Origin: Datnioides undecimradiatus
Lineage: Eukaryota > Chordata > Actinopteri > Lobotiformes > Datnioididae
Reading direction: 5' to 3'
DNA length: 64,000 bases
Assembly (NCBI GenBank): GCA_008933995.1
Contig: WARS01000012.1
Coordinates: 8,729,001-8,793,000, forward strand
A model generated the notes under the pieces. The model saw only the letters and a list, made by a program, of their open reading frames with translations. It did not search any database and was not told the DNA's origin. A program made the translations under genes and the position numbers. Shown piece by piece: positions 53,701 through 64,000 of the stretch (positions are counted from its first letter, which is position 1; every line of letters begins with the position of its first letter).

Positions 53701-54981
53701 GTGTCAGCATGTAGTTGGCAAATGGGGGGGTGTAGGTGAGACACTGCAGGGCTGAGTTGAGGAAGCAGGTGTTCCCCATGTTCTGCAGGCCAGCACCAAT
53801 GCGGTGAACCTGGGTCCACTTTAGGTTGAGCCGTTCGGGAGAGAACAGGACCTTCTGGGGCAAGTCAATGCCGTCATCGCTGCTTATCACTAGACACACA
53901 GAGCCAGCATCATTACCAAAATTAGATTCAGTGCAATTGCTGGGTCAAGGTCATCAACACTTAAATGTATGCATGCTACACTGTCTATGTAAGTACACAC
54001 TGGCACATAGTAAGGGAACACCAGGAGCTTACAGTCATAGCTATCACTGTGAACTGTTATGTAATGTGATTCTCACTAGTGAGTAAGGCTGCAAAACAAG
54101 CTGAAGGAGACAGAGTTTGCTGTCTCTTTTGTTTCTGTTTAAGTCAGGCTGCTGCTCTTTATGTCAAAATAACAATTGCGTCACAAGCTCAAGTGATTGA
54201 TCATGCTCTCAATTCAAAACTGGCTTAGTTATGTAACTGAATGAATGAAAGCAGAGTGGAAGCGGCAACTCAACACCCACAGAACCAGTTGTGTTACACT
54301 CTTATGCTGAAACAATAGGAGAAAGTTTAGCTTCACTGGTGCCAGTTTGTATTATTTATGTATAAAACGTCCTGATAACAGTTTCAAATTTTGCTTGCAG
54401 GTGTATGACATATATCAAGTATAACCATTCAATACAGAACAGAAATTAGCAGTATGATATTTTTGTAAACCAATTTATCTGTCTTAATACAGCAAAACCT
54501 GCATTTGTTATGAGACAAAAGGAAAGCGTAAATCAGCATTTCAAATATCTGTGAGGAACCACTGACTAATGGTATCAATCGGACATGTCTAATTTATTGT
54601 ACTGCTCAACAACATATAAGGTCAGGGAACTCCATAGTTCTGGTTGAGCTAATATGTGTAACCTTCAACTATCCTAACTAATTTCCTCTCAGCTTTCAGG
54701 ACACATGCATCACAAAACACAGCTGATATAATGTTTCTACCTTGCTCCTTGGGCCGGTCCACAGAAGAGGGGGTACTGTTGTAGACTACAGCTCCAGGCG
54801 TTGGGCCCAGGCAGCCTCCTGGAGCCTTCAGCCTTGGAGAGTCACTGGGCATGGTGGGACCCACTGCCCAGCTGCTGGAACAGCTGCCGTCCATCCCCAC
54901 GTCTCCACTGGTGAAGGGAGATCGCTTACACCCGACTGACTCGTGGTCAGACTTTTCTGAAGATCTGTCAACTATGGTCAT
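47779..54981 (-). CDS. usp42: Ubiquitin-specific protease 42
   Basis: Nuclear deubiquitinase; the mammalian protein removes ubiquitin from p53 and histone H2B. Fifteen coding exons, in transcript order: 54741-54981, 53683-53889, 53411-53521, 53072-53171, 52373-52440, 52192-52262, 51978-52060, 51761-51872, 51489-51629, 51046-51146, 50749-50914, 49983-50663, 48647-49878, 47942-48243, 47779-47840; 3678 nt, 1225 aa, frame closed throughout. The start MTIVDRSSE matches the family. Cys box [12 protein letters not shown] gives catalytic C122; His box CHAGHYFCY gives H372; D389 lies in YQMNDS. CxxC pairs VKCLNC and YKCTKC form the zinc ribbon. After the domain (about 111-413) come a Ser/Asn-rich linker, an Arg-Asp/His-rich region and [18 protein letters not shown]-type lysine tracts. 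The protein ends with a short Asn/Gly/Ser-rich tail and looks somewhat shorter than the mammalian form. Confidence 0.95.
53890..54740 (-). other. usp42 intron after the first coding exon
   Basis: 851 bases with no recognisable feature. The other introns inside the coding region are mostly under 700 bases; 52441-53071 (631 bp) also shows nothing. Confidence 0.6.
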
Positions 54982-54988
54982 TGTTCAT
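54968..54988 (-). other. Upstream ORF overlapping the usp42 start
   Basis: On the minus strand an ATG at 54988-54986 lies seven bases before the main ATG (54981-54979). It is in another frame, runs six codons and ends in TGA at 54970-54968, so it overlaps the first codons of the protein. Both ATGs sit just inside the exon that begins at 54990. Confidence 0.6.
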
Positions 54989-54990
54989 TG

Positions 54991-56700
54991 CTGCATGGGG
55001 GGGGGGCACACGAAGGCAAACAACTTTAGGTGCTCTCATCTCTGTCACTTCTTTGTTATATGTGTCTGTGACTGTTCCATTTTGTGATCCAACCAAGTGT
55101 CTTGGTTTTGAAAAGGCGTATTCAAATATAGTAATAAAATTCTTACTTTCCTAAAAAAAATCCTTTGACTGATCAAGGTAAGTAAAACACAAACCAAATT
55201 ATACATGTATTTTTGTTACCACAGACAATTTAACCAACAACCACTTTTGATAACATTGCAGTTGGATTACGGCCACCAAATGCCCCAGAGCCACTATTAA
55301 TCACAAATGACCGCGTACAAAGTGCAGTCAAATACGTTGTAGTGTAGTGCCATTTTCGCGCTTATCTAAAACAATCAACTTTGGTAAACAATCAAGAGTG
55401 AAAAAACCCCAATATGAGCACAAGAAAAGTTAATTACACTGCGACTATACAGCAGATTATTTACCAAACTCTACTGGCGCAGTCTCTTATGGTTAAAACT
55501 CTCAGGAAGTAATTATGCATTGTTACACCTAGCATTGTAAATTATGACCTGACAGACCGATCATACCTGATCAAACGTAAAACCAGACAAAAACTACGAC
55601 CAAAATAAAAGACGGAACTGTAAGTGACAGAACACATTTGTCACCCAGTCTAAGCTTGTATGTGTACACGAAATGACCATAGCTAACAGATAAGCGATAG
55701 CCATTTAAGAGTACCTCACAGTGTTTCCTTTAGAGATCAAACGTCAGAAAGCACTGACAGGGTATTAGCTTCTGTTTTGAATATGTTCAAATCGACCAAC
55801 TTCAAAGAGCTACTATGAAAATGATTTCGCCGCGCTAAAGTTACCAGGTGAACGTTCCGAGTTTAAAAACTGGACAGAGGAAATTTCCTGGTCGGAAGCA
55901 CGTTTACAACAACAGCTGTTCCCTCCCACCCGCTCCGGCAGACTGGCTCACGTTGGCTAACAGACGGCTGCTAGGCCTTTAACACGCAGCGCAGCTAAAC
56001 CTCACCAAAACACGAATTAAACCTCTGTTAACCCATTCGGGAGACGAAGCACCACTTAAAATCTTACCTTTCTCGTCAAAGACTAGAATGGAATGACTGG
56101 TGAGCCGCGAGCGACTCGCGAACTCACCGACTCCATGGAAACGGCGAACGTAACACATTTCGTTAGCCACCGAACGGAGCTAACATTACGCGCGGTAGCG
56201 CTCGTGCGGCAATATTGATGCTAACAGTACTAGCTAGCTCGGCACGATGGAAGCTGACTGACACGGCGAAGAATAACATAACCGTTCACTATAAATGCCG
56301 AAGGGGCATTTTATGCTTCCACTTCGGAATAGATTTGATTTACGAGCGTGGGCCCAAGCAACGGGACGTCTAGCTAGACAGGAGGGGCTCGACACCGGCG
56401 GCTGTGTGTGCTCACTGCGCTGCGCTCTCCGACATGACAGAGAACCGGTGTAAGGCTACTATATCAAACCTCTGCGGCTCAGGCCTTCCCAAATATTACG
56501 GCTGCACAGTTAAAGTGCCACTTGATCGTAAAAGCAACAACACACTCACCTGGAATCTATTATGAAAACGTTAATAGCGGTTGTAAATCCATTCCTTATT
56601 TCCAGCGGGTGTCCGGCGGTGAACAATGACGTAGCTAATTGCCCCACGGGTACATCCGGGTACCTGCAATGAAACCAAGCCTCTGATTGGCTCATTCGGC
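54991..56700 (-). promoter_or_regulatory. usp42: usp42 5' leader exons and promoter
   Basis: The acceptor ending in CATGCAG places the start of the first coding exon at 54990, so the leader is spliced. Two good minus-strand donors are possible partners: GAGAAAG|GTAAGA (exon end 56068) and ATTCCAG|GTGAGTG (exon end 56550). CpG-rich sequence covers about 56000-56460. A minus-strand CCAAT (ATTGG at about 56686-56690) and TGACGTAG (about 56627) lie upstream of the outer donor. Alternative first exons are likely. No coding potential is supported in the leader. Confidence 0.5.
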
Positions 56701-57228
56701 CGTTTCTCTGTGAGGAACGTGTTTCGGGGAGATCCGTCGCATGTACACACCTCTGACCTTTGTGTACATGATGTACAACCAATATTGCGTGCATTATAAC
56801 TTTAGACATTCACTAGAAAGTGGCTCTAGCACAATAGCTTTCGCAGCACAGTACTCACAGTATTTCTGTAATCAAAAGTTCTCAAAATATGAGAGTACAC
56901 CTTTTGTGACTTGTAACTGAGCCTGTAAATCATGTACAGGCCAGTGAATGAATACATTTGTTTGAACATCCATCCACAGAAATAAATTTGCCAATAGCCC
57001 CATCAGCTCAAAATTGTAAGGGAACAATTGCTTTTCAGTTTGCTGACAACTGGCAGCTTCTACAGAATCAAGACACGGCTCAAAAATAACATATATTACC
57101 AGTTCTGCTTATGTCACCTTTTCAATTTGCTGTGTTATACTTTAAAAGCAACATTCAAAATGATCATCAATCACATATTACTTACATAATACTTCTCAGA
57201 CATCTCATAAGACACAGGAGTAACAGGT

Positions 57229-57234
57229 TTTATT
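57229..57234 (-). terminator. eif2ak1 polyadenylation signal
   Basis: Canonical AATAAA on the minus strand, about 235 bases after the stop codon; cleavage is expected near 57205-57220. Confidence 0.65.
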
Positions 57235-57307
57235 GAACAGCTGAATGTAGATAAATAATAAACCCTTACATCCAGGTGTACAAGACACACTCAAACTCTT
57301 GCATGTG

Positions 57308-57376
57308 CACGCACACATACACACACACACACATACACACACACACACACAGACACACACACAGACACACACACAC
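57308..57376. repeat. Interrupted (CA)n in eif2ak1 3' UTR
   Basis: CA-rich tract of about 69 bases with TACA and GACA interruptions; it reads as GU-rich in the eif2ak1 transcript. Confidence 0.9.
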
Positions 57377-57469
57377 TCTACCACTTGTACCGCATAAGTA
57401 ACACATAGTACAGCAGCGGTAGCCTAAATCAAGTTTTGACAGTCTGTGTAGAGTTGAGATTTTTAAGGC

Positions 57470-60400
57470 TCAGGTCTTGTCTGACTCAGAAAAATGAACG
57501 GTGACTTGTGAGCTCTGAAGCTGACTGATCTGTCTCCTCAGATGCATGATCTCTTCTTCCTGCTCTTCAACTCTTTTCTGCAAACCATGGATCACCTAAA
57601 AAAGGAAAAATGTTCTTCTAATTAGCTGATGATTGTTAGAAATGACCTTAACTGCAGATGCAAGAGAGCACTTTCTGCTTACACATGCAGCCTAGCCACA
57701 CATACAGTAAAATGAAAGTCCATATACTACATACTATGTCTTTGTTGCAGAAGAGTTCACTCTGTAGGAGCTGGCTGGCCGTGGGCCGAACACCTGGTTC
57801 TTCACTCGTCAACTTCACAATGTACTTTGTCAGGACAGGCCATCTGCAGCAAAATGATTCTGGGATTTTCCCGTCCCTCAGGTCCCCAAGGGTCTGGATC
57901 CGCTCCATCTCTGTCCCAAAGGGCTGGAATAGCTCAAGAGCCAGTACCCCTATGCTGTACATGTCTGACTGGATCACAACAGCAATACAAATAAAAATTA
58001 GACTCACAGCTACACAAAATAGTCATAGAAGATAATCATTGTGATAAAAATGAATGATGGAAAATACAACACAAAAATACGCAACATGTTAAATTTATAA
58101 GTTCATTGTAATATAGTTATTTACCTTTGAATCATAATGGGAGCCCTTTAGTTGCTCAGGTGCAGCATATACAAAAGTGCCCACACCTGTGGTATGTGAG
58201 GAATCTGCAAAATACAGCAGGAATGGCATTTTAAAGCAAATAGCACCATCTACTGGTGATTCTGTGAGGTATAGTGTCATGAAAATATAACAAGCTAAGA
58301 GGTGCAGTACTACCACTGCCAGGTGAGGTGGTGCTTTTATGACCATCCATTATTATATCTCTGCAGGCCAAACCAAAGTCCCCGATCCGCACATGGCAGT
58401 CATGACCATGGAGGAATATGTTCCTTGGCTGTGGAAAATAAATGATGAGATATTACAATAAATTCCACATGTCACTGGGTTTTAAAATGCAGATCCCTAA
58501 GCTTTTTGCATTTGTGATAAAAGTGTTTCATACAAGATACTGAGTGACACAAATGAACAACTTTAGGTTTTCAGACCCTGCAACAGCACTTATTTTTCTA
58601 GTAGATTTTAATAACAAAGTTTCACATCACATAAACTACTCTGTTCAAATTTGGAAATACTGTACTTTGCATTTCAACAGGTGCATTTTGTAAGCATTTA
58701 ACTTTTACAAAGCAAGAAGTGCCAGAAGCCCTGTAAATAACTAAGAGGAGTGTTCCAGTCCCCCGTAATTGGCCCCGCATGCGACTAGCAGTTATCAGTT
58801 GTGACAGGAAGACTGTACATCAAACTTTGACACATAAGTCTCAAACCTACATGATGAAATCAGACTGAAAAACACCAAACACAGGAAGCAGAAGTAGCAG
58901 CTAAAACTATTAAACCCAGAAGCAGCCGTTAGACATTTTGATTTTCCCTCCACAGAATACTGAAATAACCAGCATACCTTTGACAAATTTTGACTGGCAT
59001 CTTTCAAACCAGAATAACCAGCTTTCAGCTAACACAACCTTTGCGGAAGACCAAAGCAAACGGCAGTTAAACTTCAGTGCTTGGTCATGATGGAGGAGAG
59101 TGAGGATCACCAGCATAGTAGCGGCAATGCTATCAGTTTTAACGACAATGATTTCTATACAGCAATTCTGAAAGAAGACCTGGGACGTATAGAAGACATG
59201 TCAAAAAAATATGGCTGTAACTGTCAAATCAACCTACAAGATGTTGCACCGGGAGAAGTTTTCTCAAAGGTAAACGTGACCATTTTTTAAAAAGAAGTTA
59301 CTTGTGAGAATCTGAAACTTTAAAATGCTCATGCGTCAATGTGATCGTTCAGTTTGGGGACATAAAAAGAAAAAGTATAAAAAGACAGAGTTCTTGTTGA
59401 CTTAGACAGCAACATATCTACTTTTTTTTTTTTTTAACAACATTCCAGTTTGCCCTGTCTTGTTATGTCTCGTCTTGCCTTAGGGTCCTGCTATCCTTCC
59501 CCTTCACCTGGCTGCCATTTACAGAAGAGTAAAGAGCATGTGGAGCCTGCTGTCAGCAGGGGCAGACCCTGAAATGAGGTCTGGATCACACACATACACG
59601 GAGACAGACATGGACAACACTATGCGTACATATGAACACCAAACATACCGCCCATCAGTGCTACATCAGCATGTCATACAAAAAGTAAACAAAAATGAAT
59701 TAACGTAGCGTAACGTTCTGAAATCGTTTCGCCCGTGAAACGTTCTGATCCTCATTTTGTTTGTGTCAAACAAGAAACACAGCAAGCGTTTTACTGCATT
59801 TGCGGTGACAACTTCCTTTCACAACAGCCAAGTGACGCCCAAAGACATGTACACACTGGTTCCTGTTTATGTCTTAATCAAAAGCTGACAGCTCTACATC
59901 TGCACGACTCTCACAGTCTGCACCTCTGTTACAGGGACCGGCTCGGTCGAACCACACTGCACTTGGTGATAAGCAGCTGGCCAAGGGTCCTGACCACCTG
60001 GACAAAACCACCTTCAAAGATCCAGACTGTGGTGGGGGGGGGGTGTGGGCAGGCAGAAGCCTGTTTACAGCTTCTCTGTGAGCACGGAGTTAATGTCAAT
60101 GCAGAGGTGAAAAGTGTTTCACATAAGGAGCCTCTTTTTGCACACACTCATGTCTGTGAACTCCAACAGACATAGAGCTCACTAGTCATCGTTTTGCCTA
60201 AGGTGTGTGTGTGTGTTGTGGATCTTCCCTAGGTGGAGGGGGAGAGTCACCAGACAGCTCTCCACCTATCAGTACGCTACAAGGCTCTGTCTGCCATTCA
60301 TATTCTGGCTAGCTATGGTGCTAAAGTAAACTCCGTAGACAGCAGTGGGATGACGCCGCTGCATATGGCTGCAGGGATCCTCCATAAGGACATTATAGCC

Positions 60401-63400
60401 AGCTTGATCAAGGAAGGAGCAGATATCAACAAGGTTTGTGCTGTTCCTTTTTTAAAGCAGTCTGATTTGCTGTACTTTTCTTACCAAAGCGTTCACAAAA
60501 AATACGAGAGACAAACACAGAAACACAGAGCTGTAATTAATCATGCATAACCACTACATTCCCCAGCTAAATGGGATACTTAAACAGAACAGAGACATCA
60601 CTCAGGTCTTTAGAAACACTCGCTTTTCCTACTATGGCTGGTCAAAATACTCCAGAGTAATAATAATTCAGCAAAAATGTGGAAAAACTCATAAAAACCT
60701 TGACAAAAACAATGACCAGCAGTTAATGTGTGACTCACTAAAATTTCAACTGTTTTGTATTTTTTACAGTGTGTACTGTGCTTTGTATTCTGTTTCATGG
60801 ACAATAACTTGCCACAAAACAACTCATAACCAGTTGACCAGTCATCCTGACTATATCTTGATGGCATGTAAATTTTGTTCCAGACAGTACAACGGGTCTT
60901 AGTGGATTTGCATGCAAAGGTTTCTGCACATAAAAATCATAAGAGACTGTCTGTTCAGAGTTCTTAATTCTGTAAAAGTATGTGCATCAGGCTCTACATC
61001 TGTCCTACATTAAATTCAAGTCAATTCTTGACTATTTTCAAGGTGCTGAAGTACTCTGGGAACACTCCTCTGCACCTAGCTACTGGGGCTATGGCCATGA
61101 AGACCTCAAAAACCCAGGAGAACGACAGTAGCTGCATCTCTGTGCTGCTCAAACAGGGGGCCGAGGCCAACGCTGCAAACAACGCCGGCATGACGCCACT
61201 ACAGGAGGCATGCAGCATGGGCAACGAGCAAGTGGTGGACCTGCTGCTCAGGTACAGAGCTGACATCAACATGCTGAGCAAAGCAGGGGAGAACTGTCTG
61301 TTCCTGTTCCTGAATCACAGGCCGAATGTAAGGAACATCTCTTTGCTGGGAAAACTCTTCAGTCTGACCTCCCCGCTCACAGTCTACAACAGCAGAGGCA
61401 ACCTGCCCTCCACCCTGACCCTACCTTGTTTCTGTAAACAGAGGGACCAGCTACTAAAACTCATTCAGCAGCCGAGGAGGCTTCAGGATATTTGCAAGAA
61501 AGATATATATCTACAATATGTCCAAGACAAAAAAGAAGATTTAAGAAAAATCCTTCCTGAGAAGCTGTATGACTTTATTTACAACTACTGGCAGAATTTA
61601 CACATATCCTTTGAGACGGATGATGAACAGGACTCATATAGTAACTCATTCAATGTTGCCCCTATTTAGCACTTTTGTATCGAGGCAAACCGCACAAAAT
61701 GAGCACCTACTCAAATAAAATCCATCAAAGCACCTTACCTTCAGGTCTCTGTGCATTATTCCCCTGGAGTGAATATACTGCACTCCCTCAAGTATCCCTT
61801 TCAGCAGGTTGAGTGTGTGCTCGGTATCAACACGCCCATAAGGACCTAAACATGAAAACACAAAAATGTGTTTTTTTTATTTTTGGAACAGTTATAAAAA
61901 ACATTATTTCACATTTAAGAATTCTGTAATTATGTCAAAAAATGCATGTGTAACATTTACATCTTGAGGTCTGCTCTTCATGGGGCCTGGTGTTCCTGTC
62001 AGAGATCCAGTCTTTCAGTGAGCGCTCACACAGCTGCATCTGGATGTAGAGCATCAGGTGGAACTGCACCTGCAGACACAGTCGAACCATCACTAAAACC
62101 ATCTGCATCTCACTGTAACAAATTTTAAAAGAGTGAAAAAGCAACAGCAATTTGTCTGATCACTGAGAGCATCTAAGCACCTACCTCTTTAGAAGGCTTT
62201 GTTGTGCGAATGTCAGTCCACTGCTGACATTCCTTGTCAACAAAGGAATTGTTGTTCAGTTCGATACTACTCCTGCTGGACGACTCCTCTAACACCGCTG
62301 AACTGTCCAAGCCTGTGGCTGGACATTTGGAGCTCTTCGTGGGATCTCGCTGTCCCAGGAACACGCAGGGGACATAGTTCTTGGGGATGCACCGCATCGT
62401 CTTGGGACACACCACCTGGCCCTTCTCTTGGGTTGGAACTAAAGCTTTGACTGGCTGGGTCTCTCCTGGGGCTTCTTTGGCATGTGGGGCAACACCTGTT
62501 GGTGCCTGACTGAAGCTTTGGAAAACAATGGAGGAGCTGGTACTGCTGCTATCAGACGTTTCATCAGGACTGTCAGTGAAAGAGTAGAATGACAATTACT
62601 GAACGTAAACGTCCTGAGATAAATACCTTTGCATAAATCGGCCATTTGACCCTACTGTGTGTATAGTATAGTATATAATATAAAGACAATGGTAAAATAT
62701 ATGATACATATAGACAGAACTATAACATAATAACTAAATCTATATATACGTGTGTGTGTGTGTGTGTGTGTATATATAGAGAGAGAGGGAGAGAAAACAT
62801 TCATTAACATCGGCTATGTACCTGTCTTGCTCTCCAGGAGGTGATTCCAGCGCAGGCAGGAGAGACTCTGGATCTGTGACAGAGTATGTTTACAACATAA
62901 AGCTTTAGCTAAGAACAGTCAATAAACTCCAAAATAGTCACTTCATTCACAAACGTGCCGCAGCCAACAGCAGCGAGATACTCACATGACGCGGGCTGAA
63001 CATGTTCCATCCACGCAGTGTGATAGCCTACAACATTTACATGCTGCAGGCTGGACAACACTTTGACTTCCCTGAGGACCTAGAGCAAAACAAAATTTTT
63101 TGGTTTTGTTCTGCAGTTACTGCTCTGCTTTATATCTGCATTTGCTCTAATGATAAAACCCTGATGGCTCACCTTCATGCAGTCATCCTTTGAGACTTTT
63201 TTGATCAGAATTTTCTTCACAGCGTAATACTGTCCGTCCAGTTTGTTCGTTACCTGCAAGATGAGGTCACAGATGGCGTGACTGTGCTGATCGGCTCAAC
63301 TCATGTTCCTCTTTGGAGGAGTTTTGTTCAAATAAGATGGGGTAAAGCAGCACAATACCTTACAAACATTTCCATATGATCCTTTTCCAAGTCGACATAT

Positions 63401-64000
63401 TTCTTCAAATTCACTGAGATACCGTGACGTCTGTGCTTGAAACAGTCCCTCCTTAGGCCTGTGGGGTATAGAAAATCAATGTTTCAATATGTTGTTTTCA
63501 CCTGGTGGAAGTATTGTCCTGTTTTATTTATGCTTGCAAGTATACAGAAAGAGCAAAAGAATAAATGAATATTCATTCGAAGCAACTAAATATGAAAAAC
63601 TACTAAGTGCAGCCTACCTTGCTGCGGAACTGTGTGCGTTTGTGCCGAGAGATTGCTGCCCCTGCAGAATGAAAGGAGGACAAACAAGGAAACATTTAAC
63701 TGATTGTGCCATTCAGTGAACTGGTAAAGCATCACTAAGTTTACAAGTTTACAAGTTACAAATGTAAATGAGGTTACCGCTTTGATCAATACTGGCAATT
63801 TCTATTGCAACATATACAATGACTTATTTTACATTATTTGTTCAAAATATGAGATTAATCCCAACATTAAAACTGATACAGACAACTACAAAGACTAGTG
63901 GTTCATCCAGTTACCTGTGGATACAGCGAGGAGCTGGCAGCGTGAAGCAGCTCAGTGAAGGCCCGGTTATGCTGGAGTCTGACAGTGCTGAACTCATCGC
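57470..64000 (-). CDS. eif2ak1: Heme-regulated eIF2alpha kinase HRI (5' end outside window)
   Basis: Phosphorylates eIF2alpha when heme is low or mitochondria signal stress, lowering translation. Exons seen, in transcript order: 63915-64000 (partial), 63618-63661, 63359-63458, 63173-63253, 62986-63079, 62822-62873, 62185-62569, 61961-62069, 61739-61845, 58314-58428, 58125-58204, 57735-57968, 57470-57595; 536 residues plus stop in frame. The visible part starts at [14 protein letters not shown] of the N-terminal domain. The kinase has a glycine loop [18 protein letters not shown] lysine, a Ser-rich kinase insert of about 150 residues, HRDLKPRN, IGDFGLA, AAPEQL and SDMYSIGV. A Cys-Pro pair (SRCPYG) sits where mammalian HRI has its heme-linked Cys-Pro; its Cys codon is split by an intron. 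The C-terminus is a coiled coil ([17 protein letters not shown]). The intron 58429-61738 contains ankrd61. Confidence 0.95.
59087..61669 (+). CDS. ankrd61: Ankyrin repeat domain-containing protein 61
   Basis: Ankyrin-repeat protein of unknown function, probably a binding scaffold. Five coding exons: 59087-59269, 59484-59578, 59935-60106, 60233-60433, 61043-61669; 1278 nt, 425 aa, close to the roughly 418 aa I recall for human. Start is the first of two adjacent ATGs (MMEESED). Ankyrin-type helices are visible: [47 protein letters not shown] and [11 protein letters not shown]. The conserved TWTKP and [11 protein letters not shown] segments fit ANKRD61 in particular. The whole gene lies on the plus strand inside one eif2ak1 intron, between the exons coding HRDLK and PRNIF, as I recall it does in human. 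Exon 3 includes a run of ten G (60034-60043) coding glycines. Exon 5 codes about half the protein. Confidence 0.92.
61714..61719 (+). terminator. ankrd61 polyadenylation signal
   Basis: AATAAA lies 45 bases after the ankrd61 stop codon and 20 bases before the antisense eif2ak1 exon (61739-61845). Cleavage would fall at or inside that exon. Confidence 0.7.
62741..62793. repeat. (TA)n-(GT)n-(GA)n composite microsatellite
   Basis: TATATA, then GT for about 22 bases, then TATATA and GAGAGA runs, in the eif2ak1 intron before the kinase-insert exon. Confidence 0.9.

Larger units (their letters stand above)
57229..57469 (-). other. eif2ak1: eif2ak1 3' UTR
   Basis: Short 3' UTR from the TGA at 57470-57472 to a canonical AATAAA (TTTATT on the plus strand, 57229-57234). 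It contains the CA/GT microsatellite at 57308-57376. About 500-700 bases separate this end from the usp42 promoter on the same strand. Confidence 0.65.

Noticed and set aside
55979-56170. Minus-strand 63-codon frame in the usp42 leader
   Set aside because: It crosses the probable leader exon and its donor at 56068; after splicing it does not continue into the USP42 frame in any way I can support.

Overview
The window is vertebrate nuclear DNA, most likely from a ray-finned (percomorph-like) fish. Genes have many short exons with GT/AG junctions, introns are moderately compact, (CA)n/(GT)n microsatellites are frequent, and several dispersed repeats match families I remember from teleost genomes. 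Species cannot be named. All exon boundaries were read by eye from splice signals, reading-frame continuity and remembered vertebrate homologues; no alignment was run.

Layout. (1) 1-4.7 kb, minus strand: rac1, a complete six-exon coding sequence (192 aa) with its promoter near 4.4-4.7 kb and its 3' UTR running off the left edge. (2) 4.7-13.7 kb: intergenic, filled with decayed dispersed repeats, two CA microsatellites and one weak orphan exon candidate. (3) 13.7-46.2 kb, plus strand: cyth3 (cytohesin-3/GRP1, an ARF guanine-nucleotide exchange factor), 13 coding exons after a 14.4 kb first intron, plus a 3-base microexon in intron 9 that would switch the PH domain from diglycine to triglycine. 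Its introns carry two decayed LINE reverse-transcriptase remnants. (4) 46.2-56.7 kb, minus strand: usp42 (ubiquitin-specific protease), 15 coding exons, 1225 aa, tail-to-tail with cyth3. (5) 57.2-64 kb, minus strand: eif2ak1 (HRI, heme-regulated eIF2alpha kinase), 13 exons seen, 5' end beyond the right edge. (6) 59.1-61.7 kb, plus strand: ankrd61, a complete five-exon ankyrin-repeat gene lying wholly inside one eif2ak1 intron on the opposite strand.

The set rac1-cyth3-usp42-eif2ak1/ankrd61 is the same neighbourhood as human 7p22. As I recall the human order, the eif2ak1/ankrd61 block is flipped here relative to usp42. The genes do not form one pathway. Rac1 (actin) and cytohesin-3 (ARF activation at PIP3 membranes) both act in membrane/cytoskeleton signalling. 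USP42 is a nuclear deubiquitinase and HRI controls translation under heme or mitochondrial stress. Nothing here looks like a wholly new system. The most interesting signals are the cyth3 microexon, the altered Rac1 tail (CRIL), the Gln-His change at the HRI heme-binding site, and the tight antisense nesting of ankrd61.
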